Positions 51,452 to 60,082 of a stretch of 64,000 nt of DNA are shown piece by piece. Within the stretch, counting starts at the first letter, position 1. Each line of letters starts with the position of its first letter. Source of the stretch: Halomonas ventosae (GTDB taxonomy: Bacteria; Pseudomonadota; Gammaproteobacteria; Pseudomonadales; Halomonadaceae); the NCBI RefSeq assembly GCF_004363555.1, contig NZ_SNZJ01000006.1, forward strand, positions 1-64,000, read 5' to 3'. The notes under the pieces are model-generated. The model was not told the DNA's origin, made no database searches, and saw only the letters and a program-made list of their open reading frames with translations. The position numbers and the translations under genes were made by a program.

Positions 51452-51480
51452 GTTTTATAATAACAAACGGCGCTTGTCCA
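51452..51480 (-). promoter_or_regulatory. Promoter of the Lpp-like gene
   Basis: On the minus strand TGGACA (51475-51480) is followed by overlapping A/T-rich -10 candidates: TAAAAC (51452-51457) at 17-bp spacing, or TATAAA at 15 bp. About 120 bp of leader precedes the ATG. Confidence 0.5.
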
Positions 51481-51511
51481 TAGCTTAGAACGTCCCTAGC
51501 GCATGTAAAGC

Positions 51512-52123
51512 CTAGCGGATGACGACGCGTGTGCCAATGTCGATCAACGACGACAGGCGCTCGACCTGGGGGTCGGTCACCGCCACACAGCCATCCGTCC
51601 AGTGGAACCGCTGGTGGATGTCGGGATCCCCCTCACCGACGCCATGGATGCCGATGAAGCCACCGAGCACCGTATCCTGCGGCGGGTAGCCGTGTCGACG
51701 GTAATAGGAAAAATAGTCGTCATAGTCCTGCTGGCTGTAGACCCCGGCCTCCAGCGCCATGCGGGCATGGGTCGGCGTGGGGTAATCGAGCCCGATGAAG
51801 ATGTGGAACTTGCTGCGGCGGTTGAAGCGATTGACCCGGAACTCGCCGAGCGGCGTGGCCCGGTCGCCCCGCTTGCGCTGCGGCCTGGCCCCCCCACGGC
51901 CCAGCGAGATCGGCTCGAAGCGCTCGACAAGCCGGTTGCCCCGGTAGACGCTCAGCGCCACCTCCTGGTCCTCGACCAGTACCCACAGCTCGCTGTCGTG
52001 GCGGGGAACGATGGCCCGGGACAGCAGGCTGTCCATCAGGTTGGCAGACGCATTCGGCGCCAGCAGCAGCAGGGGGGAGCTCAGCGCCAGCAGGCCGAAG
52101 CGGCGACGGGAGAGGTGCTTCAT
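51512..52123 (-). CDS. L,D-transpeptidase (YkuD), single domain
   Basis: A 203-residue protein with a signal of twin-arginine appearance (MKHLSRRRFGLLALSSPLLLLAPNASA). The YkuD domain holds GGFIGIHGVGEGDPD and HWTDGCVAV; the Cys of DGCVAV is the nucleophile. No LysM domain. I take the ATG at 52123; a long open stretch upstream is not coding. It lies on the other side of the Lpp-like gene from the LysM-containing enzyme, 177 bp upstream and on the same strand. Confidence 0.87.
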   Translation of the reverse strand: MKHLSRRRFGLLALSSPLLLLAPNASANLMDSLLSRAIVPRHDSELWVLVEDQEVALSVYRGNRLVERFEPISLGRGGARPQRKRGDRATPLGEFRVNRFNRRSKFHIFIGLDYPTPTHARMALEAGVYSQQDYDDYFSYYRRHGYPPQDTVLGGFIGIHGVGEGDPDIHQRFHWTDGCVAVTDPQVERLSSLIDIGTRVVIR

Positions 52124-52244
52124 CGGTGACGTCTCTGGGGCATGCGGGAAATGAAAGGCATCGGACTGACCGCCGTTATACCGGATTGACGACCGACTGT
52201 CAGGAGGAACGGCAAGAACGCGGTGCAGGGGCGTCTCTGGTTCA

Positions 52245-53495
52245 TCAGGCGGGCAGGATGGCGCCCATCCGGAAGACCTCGCGCAGACTGGTGATGCCGG
52301 CCTCGGCCTTGGCCAGGCCATCGGCAAACATCAGGGTCTCGCCCCGCTCCAGCAGGGCGCGTCGCAGAACAGCGTCATCGGCATGGCGCAGCAACAGGCC
52401 GTGATCCTCCGGGGTGGGCTGCCAGATCTCGAATACCCCGGTACGCTCGCGGTAGCCCAGGCCATCGCAGTGTTCACACCCCACCGGGATCCACGCCTGC
52501 TCGGGCACCTCGAGCCCCACCGCCTCGAGCCACTGGGCGTCCTGGGGCGGTGTCGGCCGCTGCTCACGGCAGTGCTCGCAGAGCCGGCGCACCAGGCGCT
52601 GGGCGATCACCAGGCCGAGGCTGGCGCTGATCTCGGCATCCCCCAGCCCCAGCTGTCGCAACGTGGAGACAGCCCCGACGGCATCGCGACTGTGCAATGT
52701 GCCCATCAGCGACCGCCCGCTGCCGGCCACGCTGACCGCCGCCGCGGCGGAGCCGGGATCCCGGATCTCGCCGATCAGCACGTAGTCCGGGTCCAGGCGC
52801 AGCATGGAGCGGGTACCGGTGGCGAAGTCCAGCCCGTTCTCGGCGTCCACCTGGATCTGGTTGATGCCGGGAATGGCATACTCCACCGGGTCCTCCAGCG
52901 TCACCACGTGACTCTCGGTGAGGCGCAGCTGGTTCAGCAGGGTATAGAGGGTGGTGGTCTTGCCGGCACCGGTGGGCCCCGCCACCAGCAGCATGCCGCC
53001 GGTGGCGTCCATCCAGCGACGAATGCCTCGAGCCCCCTGCTCGCCGATCCCCAGCGAGAGGGTGTCATGGAAGGTCCGGGGGGGCGCGAGAAAGCGGATG
53101 GCCAGCTTCTCCCCGGCCACACAGTTCACGGCAGTGACACGCAGGAAGGTCTCCTCACCCCCCTCCTCGGCGGGCGGCCAGCTGAAGCTTCCTTCGCTGG
53201 CGACCCGTGAGGGCATGGGATCGAGCCTGGCGAGCACCTTGAACTGGTTGGCCAGCTGGAGGCCATCGCCGACATCGAGGTCCAGCACATCAATGACCCG
53301 ACCGTCGATGCGAAGACGGACGCGCCATCGTTCTCGGGAAGGATCGAGGTGGATGTCGCTGGCCCGCGCGTGAATGGCATCCTCGAGCAGCTCATGGGCC
53401 ATCAGGGTGTCATCGTCAGGCCCGGGCGGGTCGGCCAGCAGGGCCTCGAGCCGCGGAAGGAGTCGACGCCCTGCCGGCTGGCGTTCCTCGGCCAT
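52245..53495 (-). CDS. Short GspE/PilB-like secretion ATPase
   Basis: A 416-residue ATPase of the type II secretion/type IV pilus superfamily. ASDIHLDPSRERWRVRLRIDG opens the N2-like domain, Walker A is GPTGAGKTTTLYTLL (about 173-187), the Asp box TLEDPVEYAIPGINQIQV and Walker B VLIGEIRDPGSA follow, and a four-cysteine zinc module is present (CEHCREQ ... GCEHCDGLGYRERTGVFEI). The N-terminal GspE/MshEN domain that contacts the membrane platform is absent. No other pilus or secretion gene is nearby. The start overlaps the previous stop by one base (TGATG). Confidence 0.85.
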   Translation of the reverse strand: MAEERQPAGRRLLPRLEALLADPPGPDDDTLMAHELLEDAIHARASDIHLDPSRERWRVRLRIDGRVIDVLDLDVGDGLQLANQFKVLARLDPMPSRVASEGSFSWPPAEEGGEETFLRVTAVNCVAGEKLAIRFLAPPRTFHDTLSLGIGEQGARGIRRWMDATGGMLLVAGPTGAGKTTTLYTLLNQLRLTESHVVTLEDPVEYAIPGINQIQVDAENGLDFATGTRSMLRLDPDYVLIGEIRDPGSAAAAVSVAGSGRSLMGTLHSRDAVGAVSTLRQLGLGDAEISASLGLVIAQRLVRRLCEHCREQRPTPPQDAQWLEAVGLEVPEQAWIPVGCEHCDGLGYRERTGVFEIWQPTPEDHGLLLRHADDAVLRRALLERGETLMFADGLAKAEAGITSLREVFRMGAILPA

Positions 53496-53917
53496 CAGTC
53501 GTGACGCTCGACGATGAACTGGGACATCAGCTTGTCGGTACGGCCGCGCAGGTGCATCTCGGTGGTGTCGAAGGGAAAGCGATCGATGTAGTCACGGTTT
53601 ACGGGCGGCTTGTGGACATGCACCAGCGCCGCCTCGAGCCGCTCGCGGTAGACATAGGTCGCGGCCGCTACGCTATAGCAGAGCACCTCCCCGGCTTCGA
53701 GCCGGCTGGCCCACTCCTCGCGAAGCTCGTGGTGACGAATGCGTTGGCGCACATCGCCGGACTCGCCGATATAGAGCAGCCGCTCGATGCCGGGCTCGCC
53801 ATCGTCTGCGGCCGTGCCGGCATAGACACAGAAGATCCCCGATATGTCAGGAATCTCGCCAAGCTGCTCGTCCGTCCAGTAGCCCAGCAGCTTGAGTGAC
53901 AGGATCTGATCCGACAT
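53495..53917 (-). CDS. Small GIY-YIG-like protein
   Basis: From the ATG at 53917, which has GAGGAGAAGG upstream, 140 residues. GIFCVYAGTA and RLLYIGESGDVRQRIRHHELREEW correspond to the GIY and YIG halves with the catalytic Arg that follows; a Glu (YRERLEAALVHVHKPPVN) and Asn after it complete the usual active site. Single-domain GIY-YIG proteins are often nuclease-like, but their substrates are mostly unknown. It lies 10 bp after the ferritin-like gene and is coupled to the ATPase gene. Confidence 0.75.
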   Translation of the reverse strand: MSDQILSLKLLGYWTDEQLGEIPDISGIFCVYAGTAADDGEPGIERLLYIGESGDVRQRIRHHELREEWASRLEAGEVLCYSVAAATYVYRERLEAALVHVHKPPVNRDYIDRFPFDTTEMHLRGRTDKLMSQFIVERHD

Positions 53918-53927
53918 CGCCTTCTCC

Positions 53928-54392
53928 TCAGTAGTCCTCGAGTCGTTGCATGTCGCGGGCCAGGCGACGCACCTCGGCCTCGTGTCCGCTGGAGAGCGAA
54001 GCGAAGAACTCGCGCTCGGCCTCCGCGGTTGCCCGCTCGACACGATGAGCATACAGGTCCTGCAGCGTCCTGTGCATGGTCAGCGCGGTAGAGAGCACAT
54101 CCTGTACGCTGTCGCACGATACACACTCGGTGAGGCGGTCGAGGGTGGGTGCATGGGGAAAGTCGGCAGGGTCGTCGAACCAGGTCTCGAGCACCTTGCG
54201 ATGGTCGCTACCTTCCTCGAGGTAATTGGCCAGCTCGGTCTGCATCTTGCGCTCGTGCTCGGCCAGGTACTCCAGGGCCATGCGAACCCGATCGCTCACG
54301 TCACCGGCAGCCAGCTGGTCGTACTGTTCCGCCAGCCCCCGGTGGTAGTCGGCCGCCCAGGCGACCAGTTCCTTGACCTGATGAAAGCGCAT
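53928..54392 (-). CDS. Ferritin-like four-helix protein, unknown function
   Basis: A 154-residue helical protein beginning at the ATG at 54392, seven bases after GGGAGG. Four amphipathic helices carry possible metal ligands: His17/Glu22, EYLAEHE at 41-47, His107 with Glu119, and SGHEAEVRR at 136-143. A CVSC pair sits at 90-93 between helices 2 and 3. This arrangement suggests a rubrerythrin- or hemerythrin-like diiron fold, though no family is certain. It is the first gene of a three-gene unit (with GIY-YIG and the ATPase gene) and has an FNR/Anr box upstream, so low-oxygen control is likely. Confidence 0.7.
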   Translation of the reverse strand: MRFHQVKELVAWAADYHRGLAEQYDQLAAGDVSDRVRMALEYLAEHERKMQTELANYLEEGSDHRKVLETWFDDPADFPHAPTLDRLTECVSCDSVQDVLSTALTMHRTLQDLYAHRVERATAEAEREFFASLSSGHEAEVRRLARDMQRLEDY

Positions 54393-54442
54393 TGCGGCTC
54401 CTCCCACTGATGCCCTGACACGGGCGGATAGTCCATGACTTC

Positions 54443-54483
54443 ATCCTAGCCAAGCCGTGTCCATCACGCTTGATGCATATCAA
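54443..54483 (-). promoter_or_regulatory. FNR/Anr box and associated promoter
   Basis: TTGAT-GCAT-ATCAA (54470-54483) is a perfect FNR/Anr site. On the minus strand TAGGAT (54443-54448) lies where a -10 should be if the box is centred near -41, the class II activating position. About 44 bp of leader would precede the ferritin-like gene. The rest of the 151-bp gap to the ABC-F gene holds nothing else obvious. Confidence 0.7.
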
Positions 54484-54543
54484 CTCAAGGAGATACTGAG
54501 GTGCCGAGGGGAGCCCTGAAGACGCAATGGAGGGCATCGCGCA

Positions 54544-56136
<1,593 letters not shown>

Positions 56137-56209
56137 TGAGGGGTCCAGGTCAGTGCGTGAAAGGGGCGCGATTGTACCGGTTATCGGCGCCGCTCACACC
56201 TGGCGCAGC

Positions 56210-56710
56210 CTAGAGCAGCAGCTCCCCCTCGATGGGCACGAAGTGGCTGGCCGCGCGGACCAACGAATCGGCGGTGAGCCGTTCCACGCCGACCACCTCC
56301 ACCATCACCCCATGGCGCTCGCGCATCCGCTCGACCAGCAGGTCGAAGTCGCCATCGCCCGAGACCAGCACCACCCGGTCGACCCGGGGCGCGGCCTCGA
56401 TGGCATCCAGGGCGATGCCCACGTCCCAGTCGCCCTTGGCCGAGCCGTCACGGCGCTGGATGTAGGGCTTGAGCTTAACGGTAAAGCCGATGCCGCGCAG
56501 GATGGCCTGGAACTGGCGCTGCCGGGGATCGCCGCGGTCCACCGCATAGGCATTGGCCACCACCACCTCGCAACCGGCCGCGAAGCGCGCCCAGAAGGCG
56601 GTGTAGTCGAAGTGCCGGCCGAAGGCCTCGCGGGTGGTGTAGTAGACGTTCTGGACGTCGACCAGGATGGCGACGCGCTCCCGGTCCGCCTGGCGCGTCG
56701 TCGCTACCAC
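56210..56710 (-). CDS. NYN-domain protein (PIN-like nuclease fold)
   Basis: About 166 residues of LabA/DUF88-NYN type: VAILVDVQNVYYTTREAFGR at the N-terminus with the first acid (Asp), GDWDVGIALDAIEAA with two further acids and VVLVSGDGDFDLLVERMRERHGVMVEVVG with the fourth. The acidic cluster is complete, so RNase-type activity is plausible. The start is not certain; the GTG at 56710 overlaps the stop of the DUF6586-like gene and gives the right N-terminus, but the ribosome-binding site is too close. Third gene of a chain of overlapping genes after topA. Confidence 0.8.
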   Translation of the reverse strand: MVATTRQADRERVAILVDVQNVYYTTREAFGRHFDYTAFWARFAAGCEVVVANAYAVDRGDPRQRQFQAILRGIGFTVKLKPYIQRRDGSAKGDWDVGIALDAIEAAPRVDRVVLVSGDGDFDLLVERMRERHGVMVEVVGVERLTADSLVRAASHFVPIEGELLL

Positions 56711-57168
56711 TCCTCGCTGGTCTCGCGCAGGGCGGCGATCTCGGCCTTGGCCTCGGCGAGGCAGTCGCGTAGCTCCTCCCCCAGCGCCGCACCGCTGCCC
56801 ACGGCGATCAACCCTCGGGCAGCGCCGGTGGCGCGACGGGCCACGCCGTCGCTGCCGTGCAGGGCCTCGAGCTTGCCGACCAGCCACGCCAGCCAGCTGT
56901 CCGGGCGTGCGGCTATCTCGCGCAGGCGGTGCAACTCGGCGATGCCGGCACCCTCGGGGCCGAGCAGCTCGCGCCAGTCGTGATGCTCCAGGTGGGCGTG
57001 CTCGGTGACCTCGCGCAGCAGGGACTGCAGCGCCAGCTCTGCCAACGCCAGACTGCCCTCCTCCGCGGCCATGCGCCGGGCCTCGGCATGCTCGTCGTCG
57101 CAGGCCGGCAGGTCGAGCAGCAGCTCGGCCTGGTAGAGCAGCTGGTTGGTGCGGGCTCGCGGAGTCAC
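56704..57168 (-). CDS. DUF6586-like protein downstream of topA
   Basis: A 154-residue helical protein starting at a GTG that overlaps the topA stop by four bases (GTGA). It reads [20 protein letters not shown], then a helical Glu/Ala/Leu-rich body ([19 protein letters not shown]). The sequence and its position beside topA match a pseudomonad family of unknown function that I associate with DUF6586. No catalytic motif or membrane segment is visible. Confidence 0.7.
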   Translation of the reverse strand: MTPRARTNQLLYQAELLLDLPACDDEHAEARRMAAEEGSLALAELALQSLLREVTEHAHLEHHDWRELLGPEGAGIAELHRLREIAARPDSWLAWLVGKLEALHGSDGVARRATGAARGLIAVGSGAALGEELRDCLAEAKAEIAALRETSEEW

Positions 57169-59801
57169 TTGCGCTTGTCCTCCACCTGCCACTTGCCGCC
57201 CTCGTAGGTGGCCTTCCAGCCGGTGGCCTTGCCGCCCTCGTCGGTCATCACGAACTGCTCCTTCGCCTTGCGCGAGTAGCGGATCTGCGCCGGACGGCCG
57301 TCCGGATCCTCGCTGGGGGCGTCGAGCAGGTAGCGGTACTTGTCGGGCAGTTCCTCGGCGTGAGCCTTGAGCTCCTTGACCAGCGGCGGGCGGGTCTCGC
57401 GGTTCTTGGGGAACTTGCTGGCCGCCAGGAAGAGGCCGCTGGCGCCGTCGCGCAGCACATAGTGGTCGTCGACCTTCTGGCAGGCGAGCTCCGGCATATC
57501 GATCGGATCCATCTTGGGCGGTGCCACCTCGCCGCTGCGCAGCAGCTTGCGGGTGTTCTTGCACTCGCTGTTGGTGCAGCCGAAGTACTTGCCGAAACGC
57601 CCGGTCTTGAGCTGCATCTCGCTGCCGCACTTGTCGCACTCGATGGTCGGGCCGTCATAGCCCTTGATGCGGAACTTGCCGTGCTCGACCTCGTGGCCAT
57701 CGCAATCCGGGCTGTTGCCGCAGATGTGCAGCTTGCGGGCCTCGTCGATCAGGTAGCTGTCCATGGCGGTGCCGCACTTGGGACAGCGGTGCTTGGCCCG
57801 CAGCGCGTCGGTCTCGGCGTCCTCGCCGGCATCGGCGGCCACCGCCTCGTCGCCGGGCAGCAGGTCGATGGTGGTCTTGCAGCGCTCCTTGGGCGGCAGG
57901 TTGTAGCCGGAACAGCCCAGAAAGACTCCCGTGGAGGCGGTGCGGATCTGCATCTTTCGTCCACAGCTCGGGCAGTCGATATCGGTGGGCACCGGCTGGT
58001 TGGGCCGCATGCCCTCCTCGCTCTCGGCCACGGCGAGTTCCTTCTTGAACTCGGCGTAGAAGGCATCGAGCAGCGCCTGCCAGTTGCGCTCACCCTCGGC
58101 CACCTCGTCGAGGCCATCCTCCATGCGGGCGGTGAAGGAGTAGTCCATGAGGTCGGGGAAGGACTCCTTGAGGCGCTCGGTGACGATGTCGCCGAGCTTC
58201 TCGGCATAGAAGCGCCGGTTCTCCAGCGTGACGTAGCCGCGGTCCTGGATGGTGGAGATGATCGAGGCATAGGTGGAGGGACGACCGATGCCGCGCTTCT
58301 CCAGTTCCTTGACCAGGCTCGCCTCGGTGTAGCGGGCCGGCGGCTTGGTGAAGTGCTGCTGGGGATCGAGCGCCTCCAGGCTCATGGGCGTGCCCTCGGC
58401 GAGGTCCGGCAGCGACTGATCCTCCTCCTTGCGCCCCATCGGCTTCATCACCCGGGTGTAGCCGTCGAACTTCAGCACCCGCCCCTTGGCCCGCAGCTCG
58501 TAGCTATCGACCTCGACGGTCAGGGTGCTGGAGAGGTATTCGGCGGGCGTCATCTGGCAGGCCACGAACTGGCGCCAGATCAGCTCATAGAGGCGCTCGG
58601 CGTCGCGCTCCATGCCGGCCAGGTCGGTGGCGCGGCGGGCCACCTCGGAGGGACGGATCGCCTCGTGGGCCTCCTGTGCCCCCTCCTTGCTGGAATAGCG
58701 ATTGGGCGCCTCGGGCAGGTAGCGCTGGCCGAACTCGCTGCCGATGAATTCGCGCACGTTCTCCACCGCATCCTTCGAGAGGTTGGTGGAATCGGTCCGC
58801 ATGTAGGTGATGTAGCCGGCCTCGTAGAGGCGCTGGGCCAGGGTCATGGTCTTCTTCACCGAAAACCCCAGCCGGCCACTGGCCGCCTGCTGCAGCGTCG
58901 AGGTGATGAAGGGCGCATTGGGCTTGGAGCGCGTGGGCTTGTCTTCCCGCGCGGTGATCGCCAGGCTCGCCTTCCTGAGGGTCGCGATGCGCTCCAGCGT
59001 CTCGGCCTCGGAGGTCGGCCGGAACGTCTTGCCGTCCTGGCGCACCAGTTCGAAGCGCACCGTCGCCGGATCGTCGCCGGCAGGCTTCAGGTCGGCATGG
59101 ACGTCCCAGAACTCCTCGGGGATGAAGGCGTGGATCTCGCGCTCGCGCTCGACGATCAGGCGAGTGGCCACCGACTGGACCCGGCCGGCGGAGAGGCCAC
59201 GGGCAATCTTGGCCCACAGCAGCGGCGAGAGCATGAAGCCGACCACGCGATCGAGGAAGCGACGGGCCTGCTGCGCCTCGACGCGCGGGATATTCAGGCT
59301 GCCGGGATCCTGGAAGGCCTCGCGGATGGCATTCTTGGTGATCTCGTTGAACACCACCCGCTTGTAGCGGGTCTCGTCGCCACCGATCGTCTCGCGCAGG
59401 TGCCAGGCGATGGCCTCCCCTTCACGGTCAAGGTCGGTGGCGAGATAGACCGCGTCGGCCTTCTCGGCGAGCTTCTGGAGCTCTGCCACCACCTTCTCCT
59501 TGCCCGGCAGGATCTCGTAGTGCGCCTTCCAGCCGTGCTCGGGGTCGATGCCCATGCGCCGGATCAACTGGTCATGGGCCTTGCGCTTGCGATGCTCGGC
59601 CTTCTCCTCCGCGGACATCTTGCGGGTCTCCGCGGCCTGGCGCGCACGCTCCTTGGGATCCGTGGCTGCCTTGCCCGAGCCGCTGGTCGGCAGGTCACGG
59701 ATGTGCCCCACGCTCGACTTCACGATGAAGTCGTTGCCGAGATACTTGTTGATCGTCTTGGCCTTGGCGGGCGACTCGACGATGACCAGTGACTTGCCCA
59801 T
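57165..59801 (-). CDS. topA: DNA topoisomerase I
   Basis: Type IA topoisomerase relaxing negative supercoils. From the ATG at 59801 (GGAGCACT upstream) it has 878 residues. TOPRIM domain with [13 protein letters not shown] and [15 protein letters not shown]; the catalytic Tyr is in [13 protein letters not shown] (about 330). At the C-terminus there are three four-cysteine zinc ribbons (CPSC..C...C, CPKC..., CDKC... between about 605 and 760) and a non-zinc basic tail. An earlier in-frame ATG would add 14 residues without support. Confidence 0.97.
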   Translation of the reverse strand: MGKSLVIVESPAKAKTINKYLGNDFIVKSSVGHIRDLPTSGSGKAATDPKERARQAAETRKMSAEEKAEHRKRKAHDQLIRRMGIDPEHGWKAHYEILPGKEKVVAELQKLAEKADAVYLATDLDREGEAIAWHLRETIGGDETRYKRVVFNEITKNAIREAFQDPGSLNIPRVEAQQARRFLDRVVGFMLSPLLWAKIARGLSAGRVQSVATRLIVEREREIHAFIPEEFWDVHADLKPAGDDPATVRFELVRQDGKTFRPTSEAETLERIATLRKASLAITAREDKPTRSKPNAPFITSTLQQAASGRLGFSVKKTMTLAQRLYEAGYITYMRTDSTNLSKDAVENVREFIGSEFGQRYLPEAPNRYSSKEGAQEAHEAIRPSEVARRATDLAGMERDAERLYELIWRQFVACQMTPAEYLSSTLTVEVDSYELRAKGRVLKFDGYTRVMKPMGRKEEDQSLPDLAEGTPMSLEALDPQQHFTKPPARYTEASLVKELEKRGIGRPSTYASIISTIQDRGYVTLENRRFYAEKLGDIVTERLKESFPDLMDYSFTARMEDGLDEVAEGERNWQALLDAFYAEFKKELAVAESEEGMRPNQPVPTDIDCPSCGRKMQIRTASTGVFLGCSGYNLPPKERCKTTIDLLPGDEAVAADAGEDAETDALRAKHRCPKCGTAMDSYLIDEARKLHICGNSPDCDGHEVEHGKFRIKGYDGPTIECDKCGSEMQLKTGRFGKYFGCTNSECKNTRKLLRSGEVAPPKMDPIDMPELACQKVDDHYVLRDGASGLFLAASKFPKNRETRPPLVKELKAHAEELPDKYRYLLDAPSEDPDGRPAQIRYSRKAKEQFVMTDEGGKATGWKATYEGGKWQVEDKRK

Positions 59802-60033
59802 AGTGCTCCACTGTGCTGATGGCGCCAGCTGCAACGCTGGCACCAGACGGTTTCGGCCCGCCCTGTCCGGCGGGTGAAAAATGCGCTTACCCTACCCCAG
59901 CGGTCGCCGTCACGCCAGTCGCCGCCGGAACCCCCGGTCAGGCAATCGCGACCGCCCGGGGGTGGGCGGCCTCTTGAACCTAGCTCCCTGCGCACCATCA
60001 CGCCAAGCCGGCAGAGGCGTCCTCCTCAACGAC

Positions 60034-60063
60034 AGCGCCCCCGCCGGTCGGGGCGGGGGCGCT
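60034..60063 (-). terminator. Hairpin terminator after the DUF3141 gene
   Basis: Perfect 12-bp GC-rich stem (60034-60045 / 60052-60063) around a six-base loop, 20 bp past the stop on the minus strand. No T-run follows, so efficiency may depend on Rho. Confidence 0.6.
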
Positions 60064-60082
60064 AGTGCCACAGAGCAGGAGA

